14,650 nt of DNA from Candidatus Woesearchaeota archaeon (GTDB lineage: Archaea; Nanobdellota; Nanobdellia; Woesearchaeales; DSVV01): contig JACRKI010000063.1 in assembly GCA_016215305.1 (NCBI GenBank), positions 1-14,650 of the forward strand, read 5' to 3'. The notes under the pieces were generated by a model, which was given only the letters and a program-made list of their open reading frames with translations, was not told the DNA's origin and made no database searches. A program made the translations under genes and the position numbers. Below are positions 7,607 to 12,047 of the stretch, piece after piece. How positions within the stretch are numbered: the stretch's first letter is position 1; the number at the start of each line of letters is the position of its first letter.

Positions 7607-7662
7607 TAAAAAAGTACGCGTTCTCTATTAGAAATACTGGAAAGAGAACGCGTACTTTTTTA
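7607..7662. repeat. Perfect 20-bp inverted repeat between divergent promoters
   Basis: The arms 7607-7626 and 7643-7662 are exact reverse complements over 20 bases, with a 16-base spacer. Each arm has an A6 or T6 outer end and a core GTACGCGTTCTCT. As RNA it would be a strong hairpin followed by U6 in both directions, like a bidirectional intrinsic terminator. Yet it sits between the two TATA boxes (7592-7600 and 7673-7680), where an operator or a barrier between divergent promoters would also be expected. Confidence 0.9.
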
Positions 7663-7672
7663 ACAGAAACCT

Positions 7673-7680
7673 TTTTATAA
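7673..7680 (+). promoter_or_regulatory. TATA box of the DoxX-family gene
   Basis: TTTTATAA is centred about 25 bases before the ATG at 7702, so the mRNA should be leaderless or nearly so. No ribosome site is seen. Confidence 0.65.
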
Positions 7681-7701
7681 CCAAATCATTATAAGTGCTT
7701 C

Positions 7702-8196
7702 ATGGCAAAGAAAATTATTGCAAAATCAAAAAAATCAGAAGCGAGGATGATGACCATGGAAAAAATGGGCAAAAATGTGTGTGAAACCAGTTCTTGTCAT
7801 TCCACCTGTATTTTACGGTTGGGGTTGGGATTTGTGTTTGTGTATTATAGTATTATGAAATTGTTTTTTGGCATGGCGCCGCCAGTGGATAAGATTATAA
7901 CGTTTATGCCGGCGGATGTGAGTTTGTTCCTTTTAGGAATGTTGGAGTTCATTTTAGGAACATTGCTGGTCTTAGGATTGTTCAGTAGAGTTGCGGGATG
8001 GCTAACAGCAGTGTTGATTGGTGTCTTTTTTGCGTCAGCAATATATTTGCAGGTTTCCGGCATTATGCCCGACTTGTGGTTTACAGCGGGCATGGCAAAA
8101 GACGTTGCATTGCTTGCAGCAGCAGTTGCAGTGGGGATGCAGGGAGCTCCATGTTGCAGCATTGACGCGTGGATAAAAAAGAGATGCAGTAAGTAA
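7702..8196 (+). CDS. DoxX-family integral membrane protein
   Basis: This 164-residue protein has a basic, Met-rich N terminus and then four hydrophobic helices (about 37-55, 72-95, 98-120 and 128-148). The sequence CILRLGLGFVFVYYSIMKLFFG at the first helix, LGMLEFILGTLLVLGLFSRVAGWLTA in the middle and AGMAKDVALLAAAVAVGM in the last helix fit the DoxX/SURF4-like fold. Those small membrane proteins are linked to redox or thiol metabolism in other organisms. Cysteines cluster on both sides of the membrane core (27, 32, 36 and 151, 152, 162), which might matter for a redox role. ATG 7702 is preferred because of the TATA spacing, although Met17 or Met19 would remove an unusual basic tail. It is monocistronic, and its substrate is unknown. 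Confidence 0.8.
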   Translation: MAKKIIAKSKKSEARMMTMEKMGKNVCETSSCHSTCILRLGLGFVFVYYSIMKLFFGMAPPVDKIITFMPADVSLFLLGMLEFILGTLLVLGLFSRVAGWLTAVLIGVFFASAIYLQVSGIMPDLWFTAGMAKDVALLAAAVAVGMQGAPCCSIDAWIKKRCSK

Positions 8197-8220
8197 TTTT
8201 TGTTTTTTGTTTTCTTTATT
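8197..8220 (+). terminator. T-rich terminator after the DoxX gene
   Basis: Directly after the TAA come T5, T6, T4 and T3 runs separated by single G, C or A, without a stem. This is an archaeal-type oligo-T signal. Confidence 0.6.
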
Positions 8221-8276
8221 CATTTGTTTGCTTCTAAAATTTGGGAAAAGATTTATATTCTTCTTTGAAATAATAA

Positions 8277-8388
8277 CGCCCAGAGCGGGATTCGAACCCG
8301 CATATCCCGTGAAGGAAAGCGGCTCTCTGAAGCCCGCGTCATGTGGGCTTCATCAGGCCGTCGCAATACCCGATTATGCGATCTGGGC
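8277..8388 (-). tRNA. Intron-containing class II tRNA, probably tRNA-Ser (anticodon unresolved)
   Basis: On the minus strand the acceptor arms GCCCAGA (8382-8388) and TCTGGGC (8278-8284) pair perfectly, and the discriminator is G (8277). The D-arm GCATAATCGGGTATTGC has G18-G19, A14, A21 and an unpaired 13-22. The anticodon stem is CGGC/GCCG, and the T-arm GCGGG-TTCGAAT-CCCGC is perfect. Between positions 43 and 49 lie 17 bases that fold as a variable arm (TTCC/GGGA), so this is class II. Long arm plus G73 indicates serine in archaea. A 26-base intron interrupts the anticodon loop. Canonical splicing gives loop CTGATGA (anticodon GAU), which does not fit; cutting three bases earlier gives CTGGAGA (GGA, serine). 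CCA is not encoded. The mature length would be 86 bases. Confidence 0.9.
8325..8350 (-). other. tRNA intron with canonical bulge-helix-bulge
   Basis: Outside is the anticodon stem CGGC/GCCG. Next comes a 4-bp central helix CTGA/TCAG, flanked by two 3-base bulges: TGA on the 5' strand and AGA on the 3' strand. Beyond it lies the intron helix AGCCC/GGGCT with a 9-base loop. This is exactly the archaeal splicing-endonuclease substrate, with the cut after the second bulge base at tRNA position 37/38. An alternative boundary is 8328-8353, where the same sequence forms an 8-bp helix TGAAGCCC/GGGCTTCA and a relaxed internal loop. Confidence 0.8.
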
Positions 8389-8754
8389 AATTTTTCTAAG
8401 GAGAACTTAAACAAAAAGCTATTTGTCCAAAACATGGAAACTTTTCAGGAATTCCGCAAGATTTTCGACCAGCTCGAAAGATTTCCAGAACAAGAGATTT
8501 TCTAGAGAAAGTTTCTGGAATTTTTGAAATGGAAAGCACAGGAAGTTGTTTATTTTTTCACAAACCGACAAAAGAAAATTCACGAACAAGCAACGCGAAC
8601 TCGTTGGCATGTAATTATTATTTATTGTTTGAAATGAAATATTTGGAAAATATTCTCGAAAAAATAAAAATGATTGTGGTCAGGTTCACGGTGCTAGTTC
8701 GTGCCAAGGATTATTTTAGCGATTCAGAGAAAACAAAAGAGAAGGAAATCAAAC
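8389..8754. other. 366-bp gene-free AT-rich spacer with two adjacent small hairpins
   Basis: There is no convincing gene: the open frames here have poor composition, no TATA box at the right distance, and the longest runs into the end of the FKBP gene. Two neighbouring inverted repeats are visible. TTTCGA-CCAGC-TCGAAA lies at 8463-8479, and TTCCAGAA (8483-8490) pairs with TTCTGGAA (8513-8520) around an inner TTTC-TAGA-GAAA (8499-8510). The region carries the upstream flank of the tRNA on the minus strand and the FKBP terminator at its right end. Confidence 0.4.
8726..8749 (-). terminator. Pyrimidine-rich terminator after FKBP
   Basis: On the minus strand, just past the FKBP stop, the sequence is almost pure pyrimidine with several T runs (TTTCC, TTTT, TTTTCTC). 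There is no stem. This fits an archaeal oligo-T terminator. Confidence 0.45.
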
Positions 8755-9177
8755 TTATTCTATCGAAACAATCTTCACATTAAAGTGCAAAGTCTTTCCA
8801 GCGAGTGGATGGTTCAAGTCTAATGTGACATGAGTAGAACTTATTTCAGTCACAGTAGCCGTCATTTGCCTGCCGTCTTTGCCCATTAATCCAATCTGCT
8901 GTCCTTTTTCTGGGGAAAAGTCTTTGAATAATTCTTTTGGCACTTGCTGCATGAGTTGCGCGTGTCTCTCGCCGTATCCTTTGTCAGGAGTAATGTCAAT
9001 CTTCTTTTCAGAACCAACAGTAAGTCCAATAACGCCGTCTTCAAAGCCGCGGATGACTTGATGTTCGCCGACAGTAAATGTCAAAGGTTCTCTTCCTTCA
9101 CTGCTGTCAAAAACACTGCCGTCATCGAGGGTGCCTGTATAGTGTAAGGTGACTTTGTTTCCGTTTGTAATTGCCAT
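8755..9177 (-). CDS. SlyD-like FKBP-type peptidyl-prolyl cis-trans isomerase
   Basis: This 140-residue folding catalyst isomerises prolyl peptide bonds in the cytoplasm. The FKBP half is clear: VTLHYTGTLDDGSVFDSSEGREPLTFTVGEHQVIRGFEDGVIGLTVGSEKKI. Next comes YGERHAQLMQQVPKELF and the inserted chaperone (IF) domain at about 72-118, then the hallmark return LDLNHPLAGKTLHFNVKIVSIE. The length and motif order match archaeal short FKBPs and the core of SlyD, without the His-rich metal tail. The ATG at 9177 is preceded by a GGAGG ribosome site at 9186-9190 (8-base spacing) and a TATA-like box at 9219-9226. It therefore has a real leader of about 19 bases, unlike most first genes here. A frameshifted gene lies upstream on the same strand. 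Confidence 0.95.
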   Translation of the reverse strand: MAITNGNKVTLHYTGTLDDGSVFDSSEGREPLTFTVGEHQVIRGFEDGVIGLTVGSEKKIDITPDKGYGERHAQLMQQVPKELFKDFSPEKGQQIGLMGKDGRQMTATVTEISSTHVTLDLNHPLAGKTLHFNVKIVSIE

Positions 9178-9218
9178 ATTGTTTTCCTCCAGTTATTTGT
9201 TTCAAGAATCAGGATTTG

Positions 9219-9226
9219 ATTTAAAT
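9219..9226 (-). promoter_or_regulatory. TATA box of FKBP, with downstream GGAGG ribosome site
   Basis: ATTTAAAT is centred about 45 bases before the ATG at 9177, giving a leader of about 19 bases that carries GGAGG (9186-9190). The box ends 15 bases before the 3' end of the upstream gene. Confidence 0.5.
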
Positions 9227-9241
9227 GTTTTATTGGAAATC

Positions 9242-9971
9242 TCAAAAGGTATAATGAATTCTATATTTCACAGCAATAAGGTGTTCTCTTTCTGAAGGAG
9301 GAGAAACATGAAGCAGCGCAACCAAATTTCCTTCATGATCAAAAGTAAGTGCTGAGAAAGAAAAAGGAAGTGGTGCAGAAACAACTTTTCTTCCTTTGAT
9401 ATCAGCGATTGCAAGAGTTGAATCAAACGTATCTTTTTCTTCATTATACACACTTCCTGTTCGATAAAGATAGCCGCGTTTATCGACATGTATCTCTTGT
9501 TGCCAAATCGTAAATAGGGGCATTTCCAGTTCCATAACTTCTGATCCTGTTTGGAGAAAACAAAGCAATCGGATCTTCTTTTTTTGAATGCGCTTTGACA
9601 AGGTCAAATGTTGGATCAAGTTCGTGAAGAAAATCAATCCAATTCGTGCTAAACCAAGTATGATTTGTATGAGGATCAACACCAATGCCATAGACACCAA
9701 TCCAGTTAAGTTCATCAGAAAGAAGACGTGCAGGAATGAGAGGAGAAGCATCATGAAAACCAAGTGCATGAGAAACAGGAGCAAGAGCAGATGATGATGC
9801 TTCTCTTCTTGAAGCAATTTTTGATTGTTTTCCCTTTTCCTCTGGTTTCAGGACACGCGGTCCTTGTTTTGAAAGAAGCAAGGTGACATCTCGCGCAACA
9901 AGAGGTTCTAGTGACAATGGAAGTTGCGTTGCAATTCCTGTTTTGTCTGGATTGAAAAGAACATCAGCCAT
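9242..9971 (-). pseudogene. Frameshifted gene of unknown function, possible beta-propeller-like protein
   Basis: One coding sequence is split over two frames. The first runs from ATG 9971 for 163 residues, with LNWIGVYGIGVDPHTNHTWFSTNW and NRIRSYGTGNAPIYDLATRD, to a TAA at 9480. The second frame carries the natural continuation VDKRGYLYRTGSVYNEEKDTF...FDHEGNLVALLHVSPP and ends at 9242. Removing one base near 9485-9492 would join them as ...YDLATRDTVDKRGYLYR..., giving about 240 residues. Short repeats of the kind GV(D)PxTNHTWF, D-x-RGYLYR and DHEGNLVAL resemble blades of WD/NHL-type propellers; I cannot name the family. No signal peptide is seen. The promoter (TTTTAAAA at 9996-10003) is intact and fits a leaderless start, so the break is recent, programmed or a sequencing error. 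Confidence 0.65.
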
Positions 9972-9995
9972 AAAATCAAAGAAAGGAAAGATGAT

Positions 9996-10003
9996 TTTTA
10001 AAA
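9996..10003 (-). promoter_or_regulatory. TATA box of the frameshifted gene
   Basis: TTTTAAAA is centred about 28 bases before the ATG at 9971. It is separate from, and only 26 bases away from, the TATA box of the divergent protease gene. Confidence 0.5.
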
Positions 10004-10029
10004 GTTCTGACCTAAAATCAACAACAAAC

Positions 10030-10037
10030 TATAAATA
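10030..10037 (+). promoter_or_regulatory. TATA box of the M50 protease gene
   Basis: TATAAATA is centred 26.5 bases before the ATG at 10060. This spacing decides the start codon: a leaderless mRNA beginning at 10060, instead of the longer open frame that begins inside the divergent gene. Confidence 0.7.
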
Positions 10038-10059
10038 TCATTCCTTTCTTTTCCAAAGA

Positions 10060-10674
10060 ATGCTCTTCACCATGCAAGAATTCATCGACCTCATCATCAT
10101 GACAATAGGTGTCGGATTTATTTTCATGGATTCTTTTGGAATCAGAAGGCAAGTCATGGCAGCAAAATCCTATGAAGAGGATCCTGTTGCGTATTATCAG
10201 TCTGCGTTAAAGAAGAAAATGCCTGGCTTCAACTGGAACGCGCTGGGAATTGCGTGCCTCATCACCGCGCCGGCAGTTATTTTTCACGAAGTTGCGCACA
10301 AACTCGTTGCAATCAGTTTAGGAATGCAGGCAACATTCCATGCAGCGTATAGTTGGCTCGTCATAGGAATAATTATGAAATACTTGGTTGGTTTTGTTTT
10401 CTTCGTGCCAGGATATGTGACGCATACAGGCGTTGCGACACCATTGCAGGAAGCGGCGATTGCGTTTGCAGGTCCTGCATTGAACGGCATTTTGTGGTTT
10501 GCTGCATGGTTCATTTTAAAATTCAAGCCAATAAAACTTTCAACAAGAGCAGTGCAGATTTTGGTTGCAACACGATATATCAACGGCTTTTTATTCATTT
10601 TCAACATGATTCCTATTGGTCCGTTTGACGGCGCGAAAGTGTTTGAGGGATTGATGCAGTATTTTTTTGTCTAA
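10060..10674 (+). CDS. Site-2-protease-like M50 family membrane metalloprotease
   Basis: This 204-residue integral membrane protein has hydrophobic helices at about 9-24, 60-88, 98-120, 134-154 and 174-187. The zinc motif HEVAH is at 76-80 in IFHEVAHKLVAISLGM, inside a helix. The third ligand is likely D190 in FNMIPIGPFDGAKVF, the equivalent of NPxPxxDG in site-2 proteases. A GPALNG stretch (138-143) is also typical. Members cleave substrates within the membrane, often in regulated proteolysis; no substrate is visible here. ATG 10060 follows from the TATA spacing, and ATG 10072 is the alternative. The last codons run over T7, which may help terminate transcription. The final 40 bases of the gene are duplicated at 11933-11970, on the far side of the HEPN/MNT genes. 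Confidence 0.85.
   Translation: MLFTMQEFIDLIIMTIGVGFIFMDSFGIRRQVMAAKSYEEDPVAYYQSALKKKMPGFNWNALGIACLITAPAVIFHEVAHKLVAISLGMQATFHAAYSWLVIGIIMKYLVGFVFFVPGYVTHTGVATPLQEAAIAFAGPALNGILWFAAWFILKFKPIKLSTRAVQILVATRYINGFLFIFNMIPIGPFDGAKVFEGLMQYFFV
10630..10650 (+). repeat. 21-bp direct repeat, copy 1 (3' end of the M50 gene)
   Basis: These 21 bases, encoding GAKVFEG near the C terminus of the protease, recur without change at 11933-11953. Weaker similarity continues through the stop codon and the T7 tract (to about 10670). The two copies flank the HEPN/MNT operon like the left and right ends of an inserted element. Confidence 0.9.
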
Positions 10675-10687
10675 TTATTCATGTTAC

Positions 10688-10712
10688 ATATAACATCCTT
10701 TCTGTTATATAT
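10688..10712. repeat. ATATAACA inverted repeat downstream of the M50 gene
   Basis: ATATAACA (10688-10695) and TGTTATAT (10703-10710) are perfect complements around seven bases. TTCTGTTATATAT (10700-10712) also occurs as its exact reverse complement at 11908-11920, upstream of the HEPN gene. The operon therefore has a 13-bp inverted match at its two ends. Confidence 0.7.
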
Positions 10713-10797
10713 TCAAGGACACAATTAATTGAGCAAACAAGTGTCCTTGAATAGATTGTGGAGGACATCAGATTGCTCAATTGTTTATGTCCTCCAC
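10710..10797. repeat. Two adjacent hairpins with mutually complementary 18-base loops
   Basis: Hairpin 1 has perfect 13-bp arms (10710-10722 with 10741-10753). Hairpin 2 has perfect 11-bp arms (10758-10768 with 10787-10797), and four bases separate them. Both loops are 18 bases. In the exact middle of each is a 10-mer, AATTGAGCAA (10727-10736) and TTGCTCAATT (10773-10782), and these are perfect complements. The arms share AGGACA but differ outside it with pairing kept, so hairpin 2 looks like an inverted, diverged copy of hairpin 1. No T tract follows in either direction, so a plain terminator is unlikely. The element lies between the convergent protease and nucleotidyltransferase genes. Confidence 0.85.
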
Positions 10798-10806
10798 TAT
10801 AAATAA

Positions 10807-11445
10807 CTACCTTTCCCAGAATGATTTTATTGCGCAGGAAGTCTTATGTTTTCGAAAAAAAGTTCGCATCTCGGAAACATGATCAAATGGGATGAGGAGG
10901 ACATTGGTTCCCACTTTTGTTCCATTGAATTCCTCGACAATTCCTTGCGTAGTATATACTTTTTTTTCTTTCGTTGTAGAGTAGCCATAGAGTTCACGAA
11001 GAAGGGTCATTTTTTGGTTCTGGTGAAGGCGCGCGGTCTCAAAACTAATTAATGCGTGATGACGAAGTAGAAAGGCACTATTCCTCAATTCACCATATAA
11101 CACAAGTCCATAGCTTTCTATCTCCTTTTTAAGACTTTCCCAGCGAGAATTCTGGATATTTCCTACAAGTATTTTGAGAGGAAAACGAATTCCCCTCATA
11201 TGCCAGCTCTTTTCACAGCGTATTTCAAACAGACGGAGTTCTTTTTTTATTTCTTCATGAATTTTATTTTCAGATTTGTCACCGTTAATATCAATAAACA
11301 GATCAATATCGCTATCTTTGTCAAAATCTCCTCTTGCAACACTTCCAAAAAGAATAATTGATTTTAATTCATCAAAAATAACTGCATTTTCTGAAATTTG
11401 TGATATAAAATCATAAACATAAGAAAGTATGTCGTTTTTTTTCAT
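10807..11445 (-). CDS. MNT-type nucleotidyltransferase with C-terminal extension (antitoxin-like)
   Basis: This 212-residue protein begins with the minimal nucleotidyltransferase core: IILFGSVARGDFDKDSDIDLFIDI, with G34-S35 and metal-binding D46 and D48. The third carboxylate, expected on the following strand, is not obvious: RFPLKILV (87-94) has no acidic residue. In HEPN-MNT systems the MNT partner neutralises the HEPN toxin, in some cases by AMPylation. About 90 extra residues (121-212) follow, with MTLLRELYGY, KKVYTTQGIVEEFNGTKVGTNVLLIP and a basic end. This is unlike the usual single-domain antitoxin of 100-150 residues and may bind nucleic acid. Its ATG overlaps the HEPN stop as ATGA, with GGGAG at 11453-11457, so it is translationally coupled. 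The stop is 10 bases from the double-hairpin element. Confidence 0.85.
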   Translation of the reverse strand: MKKNDILSYVYDFISQISENAVIFDELKSIILFGSVARGDFDKDSDIDLFIDINGDKSENKIHEEIKKELRLFEIRCEKSWHMRGIRFPLKILVGNIQNSRWESLKKEIESYGLVLYGELRNSAFLLRHHALISFETARLHQNQKMTLLRELYGYSTTKEKKVYTTQGIVEEFNGTKVGTNVLLIPFDHVSEMRTFFRKHKTSCAIKSFWER

Positions 11446-11846
11446 ATTTCTTCTCCCAACTCTTCAATAATAAGTTGTTTCAGTTTCGTAAGATTGTCTA
11501 TTGCCTCTTGCACTTTCTTAATTTCTTTCTCTTTTCCATAACAAAGAATATCTCGATATTCTTCCTGTTTTATTAAAAGCTTAATTATTTCTTGTTTTTT
11601 AGAGAATGGAAATGAAAAGTAGGATTCTGCTTTTCTTTCAGAGGTGAAATATCTGTGATTCACGCGAAAACCTGCTTGGACAAGCTGTTTTTTGTGGAGA
11701 TAATATTCTAGCAGGTTTGCTGCAGCCTCTGATGCAGAGAATGCAATTATCTTTTGTCTGTCGAGAAGAAGACCAGCGCGTATCTTTTCATTAATGTCAT
11801 CAAGAAATTGTTTAATGTTTTTTTGATGTTCTTCGACAGACGTCAT
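11442..11846 (-). CDS. HEPN-like helical protein paired with MNT (toxin-like)
   Basis: This 134-residue, almost entirely helical protein is the first gene of the operon. Its position directly before an MNT gene with a 4-base overlap, its size, and a helix like IIAFSASEAAANLLEYYLHKKQ support the HEPN family. HEPN toxins cut RNA with an R-x4-6-H motif. Here the best aligned site is R98-D-I-L-C-Y103-G, where Tyr stands in place of His, so the nuclease may be inactive or altered. R61-V-N-H64 is too short to be the motif. ATG 11846 is chosen over in-frame ATGs at 11861 and 11867 because it lies exactly 26.5 bases from the TATA centre. Tandem 14-bp repeats upstream of the TATA box suggest autoregulation. 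Family assignment is by context and pattern, not by search. Confidence 0.65.
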   Translation of the reverse strand: MTSVEEHQKNIKQFLDDINEKIRAGLLLDRQKIIAFSASEAAANLLEYYLHKKQLVQAGFRVNHRYFTSERKAESYFSFPFSKKQEIIKLLIKQEEYRDILCYGKEKEIKKVQEAIDNLTKLKQLIIEELGEEI

Positions 11847-11868
11847 ACACATGAATAAACCTTTCAAA

Positions 11869-11876
11869 TATATAAA
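11869..11876 (-). promoter_or_regulatory. TATA box of the HEPN/MNT operon
   Basis: TTTATATA on the minus strand is centred 26.5 bases before the ATG at 11846, giving a leaderless first cistron. The downstream MNT gene instead uses a GGGAG site. Confidence 0.65.
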
Positions 11877-11883
11877 GATTTCT

Positions 11884-11918
11884 GTGATTTATAACATAAT
11901 TGGTGTGATATATAACAG
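11884..11918 (-). promoter_or_regulatory. Tandem 14-bp operator-like repeats upstream of the HEPN/MNT promoter
   Basis: GTGATTTATAACAT (11884-11897) and GTGATATATAACAG (11905-11918), read on the plus strand, match at 12 of 14 positions. They are offset by 21 bp, two turns of DNA, which puts them on the same face of the helix. They begin eight bases upstream of the TATA box. This is the arrangement expected for a repressor site, with the antitoxin or the toxin-antitoxin complex the obvious candidate ligand. Binding is inference. Confidence 0.5.
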
Positions 11919-11932
11919 AATAGGTCTCTAAA

Positions 11933-11953
11933 GGCGCGAAAGTGTTTGAGGGA
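11933..11953 (+). repeat. 21-bp direct repeat, copy 2 (M50 gene 3'-end remnant)
   Basis: Identical to 10630-10650. Read in the protease frame it gives GAKVFEGVM and then a stop, followed by T7, paralleling the true end of the gene. No other part of a second protease gene is visible, so it is either a target-site or attachment-site copy or the stub of a deleted duplicate. Confidence 0.9.
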
Positions 11954-12016
11954 GTAATGTGATTTTTTTGTTTTGAACGGAAATAATCTAAGGGAAATTT
12001 CTAAACGTACAAAAAA

Positions 12017-12024
12017 TTTTATAA
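12017..12024 (+). promoter_or_regulatory. TATA box of pyrG
   Basis: TTTTATAA is centred about 27 bases before the ATG at 12048, so the mRNA should be leaderless. Confidence 0.65.
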
Positions 12025-12047
12025 ACTCCAGATCACATTCCTAAATA

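Noticed and set aside
8323..8335. Possible UCA anticodon (selenocysteine or suppressor tRNA) in CTTCAGA
   Set aside because: The flanking bases do not form an anticodon stem around that loop, and the acceptor and T arms have normal 7 and 5 bp, unlike archaeal tRNA-Sec.
8207..8410. Open frame with RAGFEPAYP across the tRNA, plus strand
   Set aside because: This peptide is the known false translation of the antisense of tRNA T-arms; the locus is the tRNA.
8529..8783. 84-residue open frame in the spacer before FKBP
   Set aside because: It has no promoter at the usual distance, low-complexity composition, and runs into the 3' end of the FKBP gene on the other strand.
9883..10059. Longer start for the M50 protein
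   Set aside because: The extra residues lie antisense inside the divergent gene and upstream of the TATA box at 10030-10037; leaderless ATG 10060 fits.
10710..10797. Hairpins as an ordinary bidirectional terminator or integron attC site
   Set aside because: No T tract follows on either strand, and no GTTRRRY/RYYYAAC core sites are present; the complementary loops remain unexplained by either idea.
11847..11867. Upstream ATGs for the HEPN-like gene
   Set aside because: They lie too close to or inside the TATA box at 11869-11876; ATG 11846 has the exact leaderless spacing.
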